From Alphaproteobacteria bacterium (GTDB taxonomy: Bacteria > Pseudomonadota > Alphaproteobacteria > Micavibrionales > SZUA-601), in the NCBI GenBank assembly GCA_003250865.1, contig QKJH01000137.1, positions 1 to 6,208 of the forward strand: a stretch of 6,208 nt of DNA. Direction: 5' to 3'. Within the stretch, counting starts at the first letter, position 1. Each line of letters begins with the position of its first letter. The notes under the pieces were generated by a model, which made no database searches, had not been told where the DNA came from, and saw nothing but the letters and a program-made list of their open reading frames with translations. Shown here one piece after another: positions 1 to 5,334 of this stretch. A program made the translations under genes and the position numbers.

Positions 1-1
1 G

Positions 2-265
2 TATCATCGAAAAGGTCTATCCAAACGGGGAATGGCCGCCAAACTGATGCAGAAGGGAATTGATTCGGGTTTTCTGGATAAAATTTATGCTGATTGGACA
101 GATGATAATGCTATGGAAGATGCCGAGTTACAGGCAGCCTTAAATTATAAGAGACGTAAACGCTTGGGAAAAAATCTCGATAATTTTCAAAAAGATATGG
201 CGTCTATGGCACGCGCCGGTTTTTCCTATGACATTGTCAAACAGGTTCTTTCAGACAAAGACTAG
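2..265 (+). CDS. recX: RecX family regulatory protein, C-terminal part (5' end outside window)
   Basis: The reading frame is open from the left edge, so only the last 87 residues are seen. RecX proteins are small all-helical modulators that bind RecA and restrain its filament growth and recombinase/coprotease activity in the cytoplasm. What is seen: an early R-K-G-L-S-K-R-G stretch followed by a K-L-M-Q-K-G-I-D motif, then A-L-N-Y-K-R-R-K-R-L-G, and near the end R-A-G-F-S-Y-D-I-V-K-Q-V-L. The last two blocks are characteristic of alphaproteobacterial RecX, where an 'ARRKRLG' segment and a terminal 'ARAGFSYDIARRVL' segment are usual. The ATG at 32 is internal to the domain and is not the start. 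The gene ends in TAG about 20 bp before the promoter of the next operon. RecA or LexA context is not visible. Assignment rests on motif recognition, not on a search. Confidence 0.85.
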   Translation, partial: YHRKGLSKRGMAAKLMQKGIDSGFLDKIYADWTDDNAMEDAELQAALNYKRRKRLGKNLDNFQKDMASMARAGFSYDIVKQVLSDKD

Positions 266-284
266 TTTTTTATTCAAATAATAC

Positions 285-314
285 TTGACATAAATACTAT
301 GGTGTTGCTAGTAT
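285..314 (+). promoter_or_regulatory. Likely sigma-70-type promoter for the two-gene operon at 349-1187
   Basis: A perfect -35 hexamer TTGACA (285-290) is followed after 18 bp by TAGTAT (309-314), which matches the -10 consensus at four of six positions. The predicted start is near 321, giving a leader of roughly 28 nt before the ATG at 349. The position between the recX stop and the next gene supports an independent transcription unit. The -10 match is moderate, so the exact start is uncertain. Confidence 0.5.
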
Positions 315-325
315 ATTTGACATAA
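285..325 (+). repeat. Direct repeat TTGACATAA, two copies 32 bp apart
   Basis: TTGACATAA occurs at 285-293 and again at 317-325, with similar AT-rich flanks (ATAC before the first, ATAT before the second). The first copy carries the -35 hexamer; the second overlaps the predicted transcription start and has no usable -10 behind it. The 32 bp period is close to three helical turns, so both copies would face the same side of the DNA, a geometry compatible with a protein binding both. That role is inference. Confidence 0.45.
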
Positions 326-348
326 TAGGCAAGTATCGGGGTGTTAAA

Positions 349-756
349 ATGGTTGATCAGGATTTGTTGTGGAGTACAGTTCCAAAAACGCCAGAAAATG
401 TTGATTTTGCACGTAAACTTTCTGAAGAAATTGCGTCTTTCAGACAGGAAGGGAAAAAACTGGGCAATCCGTTTGGCTTTACAGTGCAAAAACGCCGACT
501 GCAGCAAGAGCATCATCATACCTCTGAACCGCTCAAAAAATTTGATGACATGACAAATCGGGAAAAACTGGTTGCCATTGTTCTGGGTGGTTATAAACAC
601 GAAGTCTTTGAAGGAGAAAATACGAGTATTGTTCGTTCGCGCGAGCAGCGTAAAACGCTTTGTTGTCTATCTCCGGAGTACATGGAGCTATATAAAAACC
701 TTGTTGAAACCAACTCCTCTTTGACATCCAAAAGTATTTTAGTATTAGAACCCTAA
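349..756 (+). CDS. Hypothetical protein, 135 residues, first gene of a two-gene operon
   Basis: I do not recognise this protein. It has no signal peptide or membrane segment and should be cytoplasmic. The N-terminal half (about 15-65) is strongly charged and probably helical, with a basic/polar patch Q-K-R-R-L-Q-Q-E-H-H-H around 47-57. The middle (about 68-85) contains an R-E-K-L-V-A-I-V-L-G-G-Y-K segment that reads like a helix followed by a turn; the C-terminal part holds two adjacent cysteines (C-C-L-S-P-E-Y-M-E-L-Y). The start was chosen at the ATG of 349 because it follows the promoter; upstream there is only a weak G-rich ribosome site (GGGG, 338-341). The frame at 341-553 is a shadow of this one. 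It is followed after 14 bp by the gene at 771, in the same direction, which suggests cotranscription. Confidence 0.7.
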   Translation: MVDQDLLWSTVPKTPENVDFARKLSEEIASFRQEGKKLGNPFGFTVQKRRLQQEHHHTSEPLKKFDDMTNREKLVAIVLGGYKHEVFEGENTSIVRSREQRKTLCCLSPEYMELYKNLVETNSSLTSKSILVLEP

Positions 757-770
757 TCAGGAATTAGATT

Positions 771-1187
771 ATGTCGCGTCAAACCAATCATTTCAGCCGT
801 CCCATGAATAATCAGCAGGATGAGCATCATTTGCGTACAGCCGTTCTGGATGCCTGCGCACAGCTTAAACGCAAAGAGATTGCCGATATTCGTGTGTATG
901 ACAGTGATGATGGCAAAAACAGTAAAAGTTTTGCGCCTTATTCCAAAGTGATGGTATTCAAGCTGACGCCCGAAGGGCGCACCATATTTGAAAGTGCGCA
1001 AAAAGAAGCGGAAAAAACCCCGCATACGGGGCATAGCTCTTCAAAAAAACGTAAAAAACGCATTGTAAGGGCTCAGCAAGAGCTGGGCAATGCCGTGAGT
1101 ATTTTCAATCAGGCTCGTCCCGTTGAGGAAGAGGCAGTTAGGCAATACCGTCACCAAAAAAGAAATAACTGGAAACGTAATCTCTAG
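771..1187 (+). CDS. Hypothetical basic protein, 138 residues, second gene of the operon
   Basis: I do not recognise this protein. The start at 771 has an AGGA site at 759-762, 8 nt upstream. Residues about 18-80 could form a compact alpha/beta domain (a helix with L-R-T-A-V-L-D-A-C-A-Q-L-K, then I-R-V-Y-D-S-D-D-G and V-M-V-F-K-L-T-P-E-G strands). Residues about 81-138 are low in hydrophobic content and rich in lysine and arginine, including an S-S-S-K-K-R-K-K-R cluster near 92 and a very basic end, which would fit contact with nucleic acid or an acidic partner; that is inference. There is no signal peptide. It sits 14 bp after the preceding hypothetical gene. Its TAG stop overlaps the stop of the convergent sdhB gene, so no terminator fits between them. 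Confidence 0.7.
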   Translation: MSRQTNHFSRPMNNQQDEHHLRTAVLDACAQLKRKEIADIRVYDSDDGKNSKSFAPYSKVMVFKLTPEGRTIFESAQKEAEKTPHTGHSSSKKRKKRIVRAQQELGNAVSIFNQARPVEEEAVRQYRHQKRNNWKRNL

Positions 1188-1963
1188 GCGTGTCTTGTTA
1201 CCATCAGCTTCTTAATTTCTGCAATCGCCTTGGCCGGATTTAGATTCTTCGGACAGGTTGTTGTACAGTTCATAATCGTATGACAACGATACAGTTTGAA
1301 CGGATCTTCCAGATTATCCAGACGTTCTCCCGTAGCCTCGTCACGGCTATCGGCTATCCAGCGATAGGCCTGAAGTAAAATCGCAGGCCCCAAAAACTTG
1401 TCCGAATTCCACCAATAGCTCGGGCAGGATGTTGCGCAGCAAAAGCAAAGAATACAGGCACTTGGCTCGTCAATTTTTTTCTGTTCCTCAGGGGTTTGTA
1501 AATTCTCGCGCGATGGCGGCGGGCTGATTTGTTTCATCCATGGTTCAACCGTTGCCAGTTGGGCGTATGCGTGGGTCAAGTCCGGTACCAGATCCTTGAC
1601 CACCGGCATGTGCGGTAGCGGGTAGATTTTGACATCCCCCTTGATGTCGCTAATCGGTTTGGTACAGGCCAGTGTGTTGGCTCCGTCAATATTCATGGCG
1701 CAAGAGCCGCAAATCCCCTCACGGCAGGAGCGGCGCAGCGTAAGGGTGCTGTCGATTTCATTTTTGATATAGAGTAGAGCATCCAGTACCATTGGGCCGC
1801 ATTTTTCCAAATCGATGATATAGGTATCGGTACGTGGATTTTCATTATCATCCGGTGACCAGCGATAGATTTTGAATGCTTTGCGCGTGGGGACATTGCC
1901 AGCCACATCATATATTTTGCCGGGGACAATCTTGGAATTTTGCGGAAGGGCGAATTTTGCCAT
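1184..1963 (-). CDS. sdhB: Succinate dehydrogenase iron-sulfur subunit (complex II, EC 1.3.5.1)
   Basis: SdhB passes electrons from the FAD of SdhA through three iron-sulfur clusters to ubiquinone at the SdhCD membrane anchor, linking the TCA cycle to respiration on the cytoplasmic face of the inner membrane. Counting from the ATG at 1963, the protein has 259 residues, a normal alphaproteobacterial length. Cluster ligands are complete: [2Fe-2S] C80, C85, C88 and C100 in C-R-E-G-I-C-G-S-C; [4Fe-4S] C170, C173, C176 and C237; [3Fe-4S] C180, C227 and C233. By analogy with E. coli SdhB, the quinone-site residues P181, W185, H228 and I230 are also present. The frame extends upstream to a TTG at 2032, but the extra 23 residues do not resemble the family, whereas M-A-K-F-A-L-P-Q-N-S does. 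No Shine-Dalgarno site precedes either start. No sdhC, sdhD or sdhA is adjacent: upstream lies a divergent glycosyltransferase gene and downstream a convergent gene, so sdhB appears monocistronic. Confidence 0.96.
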   Translation of the reverse strand: MAKFALPQNSKIVPGKIYDVAGNVPTRKAFKIYRWSPDDNENPRTDTYIIDLEKCGPMVLDALLYIKNEIDSTLTLRRSCREGICGSCAMNIDGANTLACTKPISDIKGDVKIYPLPHMPVVKDLVPDLTHAYAQLATVEPWMKQISPPPSRENLQTPEEQKKIDEPSACILCFCCATSCPSYWWNSDKFLGPAILLQAYRWIADSRDEATGERLDNLEDPFKLYRCHTIMNCTTTCPKNLNPAKAIAEIKKLMVTRHA

Positions 1964-2167
1964 TTGGGAGGAGCCTTTTTTGTATAAACAATCATGACCG
2001 AACTGTTCCACTATAATACGCACAGCAAGCAAAGGAAAGGTTAATTATCATCAAAAACATACGGTAAGAGGCGGTCAAAAAGTTAAGATTAATAATCTGG
2101 CACGGCGGTTGCATTAATGTTTTTCATAAGGGTAAAAAATTTTAATAAATATTTGTGGAGAACTGCC
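1964..2167. other. Divergent intergenic region between sdhB and the glycosyltransferase gene
   Basis: This ~200 bp stretch must hold the promoters of both flanking genes. On the minus strand, TATTAT (plus 2013-2018) is a five-of-six -10 match for sdhB, but no convincing -35 lies 16-18 bp upstream. On the plus strand, TTGCAT (2109-2114) and TAAAAA (2133-2138), 18 bp apart, are a weak candidate for the glycosyltransferase gene. Neither is strong enough to annotate as a defined promoter. Confidence 0.4.
2157..2160 (+). promoter_or_regulatory. Ribosome binding site GGAG deciding the start at 2168
   Basis: GGAG ends 7 nt before the ATG at 2168. The longer frame from 2117 has no comparable site, and its first 17 residues are not part of the glycosyltransferase fold, so 2168 is preferred. 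Confidence 0.7.
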
Positions 2168-2818
2168 ATGTTGAACGAAAAAGAAGAAAAGAATATTCGC
2201 TTGTCCGTTATCATGCCGACCAATAATGATGCTAGAACCATTATTGGCACCATCCAGTCTTTGCGCTCGCAAAGCTTCAAGGAGTGGGAACTTATCATTG
2301 TTAATGCCGGCTCGTTGGATGGTACGGGAAAAATGGTTACACCGCTTCTGGCCTATGATGACCGTATCCGTTATCTGTACCAGTCGGAAGACAATTTGTT
2401 GCAGGCAGCCCGTCAGGGCGTACAGATGGCGCGCGGTGAAATGGTCATGTTGATGTCGGCTGATGAGAATTGCATGCTGTATAATCTGGAACGTGCCGTT
2501 AAACAACTTGAAATTATGCCGGGGCTTGAAGCTGTCGTAGGGCGCAAGGTCGCCGCCAAAAGCTGTAATAGCGGATTACTGGTCATGCGCACGGACATCC
2601 TGCTTGATACGGCATTGCTATACAGCCGTATGGATAATTTTGCAGCGGCTACGATATATCGCAAGCTGGTGCGTGCCGGTGTCATGTTCGGGTTCGTCAA
2701 TGATACGATTGAATTAACAGCCGAGGTTGACAGTTCGCTGTTTGCCGTATCGGCCGCCAAACGTGTTCGCCAATTCGGACAAAGATTGGAACTGCCCGTT
2801 ACTGCAGCCTATCAATAA
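2168..2818 (+). CDS. Short family 2 glycosyltransferase-like protein (GT-A fold), 216 residues
   Basis: Family 2 glycosyltransferases move a sugar from a nucleotide-sugar donor to lipid, polysaccharide or protein acceptors, usually in envelope polysaccharide synthesis. The N-terminal half fits the family well: a first strand L-S-V-I-M-P-T-N-N (12-20), the helix with T-I-Q-S-L-R-S-Q-S-F-K-E-W (28-40), and the second strand E-L-I-I-V-N-A-G-S-L-D-G-T (41-53). There are deviations: the usual V-D-D-G-S-x-D reads V-N-A-G-S-L-D, and the metal-binding D-x-D region reads M-S-A-D-E (96-100) after A-R-G-E-M-V-M-L. The C-terminal part is short and I see no clear catalytic ED/H block, though G-L-L-V-M-R-T-D (136-143) resembles the acceptor-side strand. 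It may be a minimal or catalytically altered member; donor and acceptor are unknown. It is a single-gene unit, divergent from sdhB and ending before a terminator. Confidence 0.8.
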   Translation: MLNEKEEKNIRLSVIMPTNNDARTIIGTIQSLRSQSFKEWELIIVNAGSLDGTGKMVTPLLAYDDRIRYLYQSEDNLLQAARQGVQMARGEMVMLMSADENCMLYNLERAVKQLEIMPGLEAVVGRKVAAKSCNSGLLVMRTDILLDTALLYSRMDNFAAATIYRKLVRAGVMFGFVNDTIELTAEVDSSLFAVSAAKRVRQFGQRLELPVTAAYQ

Positions 2819-2875
2819 AACAGAATTAAAACCAAGAAGAAAACAAGCTCCTCCACACCCCTCACAAACTTCCCC

Positions 2876-2904
2876 AAGGCCGGCGTCAAACCCGGCCTTT
2901 CTTT
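2876..2904 (+). terminator. Rho-independent terminator after the glycosyltransferase gene
   Basis: An 8 bp perfect stem, AAGGCCGG (2876-2883) with CCGGCCTT (2892-2899), closes an 8 nt loop and runs into a T-rich tail TTTCTTTC on the plus strand. It lies 57 bp after the stop at 2818. The minus strand lacks a T tail, so it does not obviously serve the prepilin operon, which ends at 2938. Confidence 0.8.
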
Positions 2905-2937
2905 CGTGAGACTTTTAAAAATGAAAGGGGCGTATGA

Positions 2938-3678
2938 TTACAGCTTAAAGTACATCACACAGGACTTGACGGTAATCGTTTCGTCATAGGTGCCTTCACA
3001 CCCGTTATTGCCGCCCCATACGCTGGCGCGTACGAAACCGCTAAAGGGCATGCCGTCATCCATTTTACGGTCGATTTTGGCCGCTTCCGAAGGGGATACG
3101 GGTTGTGTTCCCAAAGAGCCGCCATCCGTTTCAACATTACCGCAGACCAGGCAATTTTGCAGACGTATTTGAAAGCCGTCCATGCTGGCCACATCATTGG
3201 TGATTGAACCGTAAACGGCCGTGAAACCACCCCCCAAACGTGCAGCGGGGTGGCTTTCGCCCCAAGCAACGCCGGGATAGGATGGATTGATGCCGGAAAT
3301 AAAATCGCTTAATGCCAAGTGCTTCCAAAACTGGGTATTTTCAGTAGCCATTCCTGATGCACTACCATTCCAAGGGATAACCGGTGTGCCGATAATCGAG
3401 TTACCGTTACCGTTTTGACAGTTTGTTGCATCTGTACAGCCCGGGATACGGGCACGTGCCATGGCCATATCGCCCGGCTGGCTACCGTATTTGTCCATAA
3501 AGGCGGCCATAGCTCCGTCATAACTGCTTATTTGTTTGATGGTGGCTGTAATAGCTGCGTTCTTAAGCATCTCTTGTCCTTTGAGAATGCCGCCGATTAA
3601 AAGACCAATAATCATCATGACAATGGCCAGTTCGACTAATGTAAAGCCATTGGTTTTAGAGAAGCGCAATATTGACAT
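2938..3678 (-). CDS. Type IV prepilin/pseudopilin-like protein, third gene of the trio
   Basis: A 246-residue secreted protein with a class III (type IV pilin) signal: an 11-residue leader ending in N-G, then the mature start F-T-L-V-E with glutamate at +5, followed by an unbroken hydrophobic helix to about residue 32. Prepilin peptidase would cut after G11 and methylate F12; the helix anchors the subunit in the inner membrane before assembly into a pilus or pseudopilus. The periplasmic domain shares blocks with its two neighbours: D-K-Y-x-x-x-P-G-D (62-70), C81-x5-C87 followed by N-G-N-G, Q-F-W-K-H-L-A-L-S-D-F (116-126), W-G-E-S-H-P-A-A (139-146), I-D-R-K-M-D-D-G (202-209) and a late cysteine (C240). 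Unlike the others it has an extra C176-L-V-C179 pair. A weak AAAAGG site lies about 10 nt upstream of the ATG, and the gene starts 15 bp after the preceding prepilin stop. Whether it builds a type IV pilus, Tad-like fibre or type II secretion pseudopilus cannot be told here. Confidence 0.9.
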   Translation of the reverse strand: MSILRFSKTNGFTLVELAIVMMIIGLLIGGILKGQEMLKNAAITATIKQISSYDGAMAAFMDKYGSQPGDMAMARARIPGCTDATNCQNGNGNSIIGTPVIPWNGSASGMATENTQFWKHLALSDFISGINPSYPGVAWGESHPAARLGGGFTAVYGSITNDVASMDGFQIRLQNCLVCGNVETDGGSLGTQPVSPSEAAKIDRKMDDGMPFSGFVRASVWGGNNGCEGTYDETITVKSCVMYFKL

Positions 3679-3693
3679 GGGATGGCCTTTTGT

Positions 3694-4461
3694 TTAATCG
3701 AATTTAAAATACATGACGCAATCGTTTGTTGTAATGGTTTCATTGTAACCATGGCCGCCACCGCCGCCGCCGTCACAATTACTTGTGCCATAGTCATCGG
3801 CAAAAACCCATCCCGAACCGTTCATGCCGTCATCCATTTTGCGGTCGATAATAGCGGCATCTTTCGGTGATATGGGATTAGCTCCACCCGAGACATTCGG
3901 TTGACCTGTAACGGGCCCCTGTAGACGTAAGAAGTGACCGTTATAAGTACCGCTTAATACGGCACTGTTGACTGCTGTGGCAAAAAAGAATTGATATCCA
4001 CCGTTAATGGCTGCAGCGGGGTGTGTCTCTCCCCAAGCCGGATAAGCGGGGTTGGAACTGGGGTTGACACCTGATATAAAATCGGAAAGAACCAGGTGCT
4101 TCCAGAAGTTGCCGTTTTCAACCTGTTTACTGATGTCGGTAAGAAGTTCGCCCTGTGTAACGGTAGGGCCTACATGAGAGTCACCGTTGCCATTGGAACA
4201 GTTATTGGCTGCTGTACAATTGGGTACGCGGGTACGTGCATTGAGCATATCTCCGGCAGTGGCTGAATATTTATCCTGAAAAGCTATAAAAGCGGATTGG
4301 TAGCTTTTAATCTCGGATATGGTTCGGGTAATACGGGCGTTATGTATCATTTCTTGTCCCTTAAGGACGCCGCCGATTAAAAGGCCGATAATCATCATGA
4401 CAATGGCCAGCTCGACCAAAGTAAAACCGTTGTCTTTTGAGTTGGTGAAAGAGGTGGGCAT
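3694..4461 (-). CDS. Type IV prepilin/pseudopilin-like protein, second gene of the trio
   Basis: A 255-residue prepilin-like protein with a 12-residue leader (ending D-N-G) before the mature F-T-L-V-E start, then the same hydrophobic anchor as its paralogues. In the periplasmic domain: D-K-Y-S-A-T-A-G-D (63-71, with alanine in place of the usual proline), C82-x5-C88 followed by S-N-G-N-G-D-S, N-F-W-K-H-L-V-L-S-D-F (118-128), W-G-E-T-H-P-A-A-A (143-151), I-D-R-K-M-D-D-G (205-212) and a C-terminal pair C229/C248 that may close the disulfide-bonded D-region typical of pilins. A run of six glycines (231-236) falls within that loop and is encoded by a GGC-rich tract. An AAAGGAAG ribosome site lies about 6-7 nt before the ATG. 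It begins 19 bp after the first prepilin's stop and ends 15 bp before the third's start, so all three should be on one transcript. Confidence 0.92.
   Translation of the reverse strand: MPTSFTNSKDNGFTLVELAIVMMIIGLLIGGVLKGQEMIHNARITRTISEIKSYQSAFIAFQDKYSATAGDMLNARTRVPNCTAANNCSNGNGDSHVGPTVTQGELLTDISKQVENGNFWKHLVLSDFISGVNPSSNPAYPAWGETHPAAAINGGYQFFFATAVNSAVLSGTYNGHFLRLQGPVTGQPNVSGGANPISPKDAAIIDRKMDDGMNGSGWVFADDYGTSNCDGGGGGGHGYNETITTNDCVMYFKFD
3754..3771 (-). repeat. GGC-type triplet tract encoding six glycines
   Basis: Six consecutive glycine codons (five GGC and one GGT on the coding strand) occur in the second prepilin gene, in the loop between C229 and C248. Neither paralogue has this run. A triplet unit would change loop length without a frameshift if the tract slipped in replication. 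Confidence 0.6.
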
Positions 4462-4480
4462 AATAACTTCCTTTGTTGGA

Positions 4481-5248
4481 TTAATTCATACGAAAGGCAA
4501 TGACGCAGGCCTTGGCTGCAACATCCAAACGGTATTCACCCGTTTGTCCATCATTTGTTTTACAATTTGTGCCGACATGTTCACCGGCCACATAACCTGA
4601 ATTTGGACGTCCATCATCCATGGTTTTATCAATTTGCCATGCCTGATGGGGGGTAAGGGGTAAGTTTCCTGTAGCAGCACTACCGCCAGCCATGGAAGCG
4701 GAACCGCGCAACATCAGAAAAACACCGCTTGGGAATGTGTTGGGCTCTTCTGTTGATTTTGTTGCGACCAGAAAACCGCCTGATATTGCCGAAGCGGGAT
4801 GTGTTTCCCCCCATACGGCCATGCTGGCGGGAGCACCCGTATTAATTCCCGATATTAAGTCGCTAAGCGCCAGATGCTTCCAAAACATGGTTGTTTCTAC
4901 AGCAGGGAGAGCCGTTGTAGCGCTTTGATTAGTCTGAAAAGTGTTACCGGCTCTGGCGCCAACGCCGCTGTCGCCATTGCCGTTCAAACAATTGTTGGCA
5001 GCAACACATCCCGGAACGCGATCCATAGCATTCACCATATCACCCGGAAGCGCACTGTATTTATCCTGAAAAGAAACCATGGCCGCCTGATAAGAGTTTA
5101 CCTGTTTTATCAGGTTTTTGACACGGGCGTTTTCCATCATTTCCTGCCCCTTAAGAATACCGCCGATTAAAAGACCGATAATCATCATGACGATGGCCAG
5201 TTCGACCAGTGTGAAGCCGTTGTTCCGAGAATGGTATGACGCAGACAT
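4481..5248 (-). CDS. Type IV prepilin/pseudopilin-like protein, first gene of the trio
   Basis: A 255-residue prepilin-like protein and the promoter-proximal gene of the operon. The leader is 11 residues (ending N-N-G), followed by F-T-L-V-E and a hydrophobic helix to about residue 32. Domain blocks: Q-D-K-Y-S-A-L-P-G-D (61-70), C81-x5-C87 with L-N-G-N-G-D-S-G-V-G, M-F-W-K-H-L-A-L-S-D-L (121-131), W-G-E-T-H-P-A-S-A (146-154), I-D-K-T-M-D-D-G-R-P (206-215) and C229/C248 near the end. Its central segment around 98-120 is longer and richer in Thr/Ala than in the third gene, so the paralogues differ mainly in surface loops. An AAAAGG site sits about 9 nt before the ATG, and a candidate promoter lies just upstream. 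As first gene it is the best guess for the most abundant subunit, which is inference. No pilus assembly gene is adjacent. Confidence 0.92.
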   Translation of the reverse strand: MSASYHSRNNGFTLVELAIVMMIIGLLIGGILKGQEMMENARVKNLIKQVNSYQAAMVSFQDKYSALPGDMVNAMDRVPGCVAANNCLNGNGDSGVGARAGNTFQTNQSATTALPAVETTMFWKHLALSDLISGINTGAPASMAVWGETHPASAISGGFLVATKSTEEPNTFPSGVFLMLRGSASMAGGSAATGNLPLTPHQAWQIDKTMDDGRPNSGYVAGEHVGTNCKTNDGQTGEYRLDVAAKACVIAFRMN

Positions 5249-5273
5249 GTTTAAACCTTTTCAATATCGTTTT

Positions 5274-5302
5274 ACTATACAAAACTAAGAAAAAAAGTTT
5301 AA
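5274..5302 (-). promoter_or_regulatory. Candidate promoter of the prepilin operon
   Basis: Read on the minus strand, TATAGT (plus 5274-5279) matches five of six -10 positions; 17 bp upstream is TTAAAC (plus 5297-5302), a poor -35. The predicted start would be near 5267, leaving a leader of about 20 nt that contains the AAAAGG ribosome site. The weak -35 leaves room for activator-dependent expression or for an alternative sigma factor. Confidence 0.35.
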
Positions 5303-5334
5303 TAAACCATTTGGAAAATAGAAAAAATGGGAAA

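Larger units (their letters stand above)
2938..5248 (-). repeat. Tandem array of three paralogous prepilin genes with near-identical 5' segments
   Basis: The stretch encoding the leader junction and membrane helix is highly similar in DNA as well as protein: about 3571-3652, 4351-4433 and 5141-5222 align throughout, sharing for example CGCCGATTAAAAG and ATAATCATCATGAC. The first 19 mature residues are identical in all three proteins. Similarity falls off in the globular part, which keeps only short blocks. This is the pattern of old tandem duplication with strong constraint, or local gene conversion, on the anchor. Confidence 0.85.

Noticed and set aside
247..275. Possible recX terminator: TCTTT/AAAGA stem before a run of T
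   Set aside because: Only 5 bp, A/T-rich, and separated from the T run by CTAG; too weak to call.
274..600. Minus-strand open frame of 108 residues opposite the first hypothetical gene
   Set aside because: It is antisense to a frame with a promoter and an operon partner, its sequence is rich in Phe/Ile/Asn without a domain, and it has no ribosome site that I can see.
753..1034. Minus-strand open frame of 93 residues
   Set aside because: Shadow of the 771-1187 gene; no start signals.
349..1187. Toxin-antitoxin pair hypothesis for the two unknown genes
   Set aside because: Small size and close spacing alone are not enough; neither protein shows a toxin or antitoxin motif that I recognise.
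1693..1995. Second minus-strand frame overlapping sdhB
   Set aside because: Out of frame with the conserved iron-sulfur protein and lacking any family pattern.
1964..2032. Upstream TTG start of sdhB adding 23 residues
   Set aside because: The extension does not resemble SdhB N termini, there is no ribosome site, and the total length would exceed the usual size.
2117..2167. Upstream ATG of the glycosyltransferase gene
   Set aside because: The ATG at 2168 has GGAG at proper distance; the upstream 17 residues are outside the fold.
4874..5170. Plus-strand open frame of 98 residues (and similar ones at 3415-3600 and 4692-4928)
   Set aside because: These are antisense shadows of the prepilin genes; their similarity to one another follows from the paralogy on the other strand.
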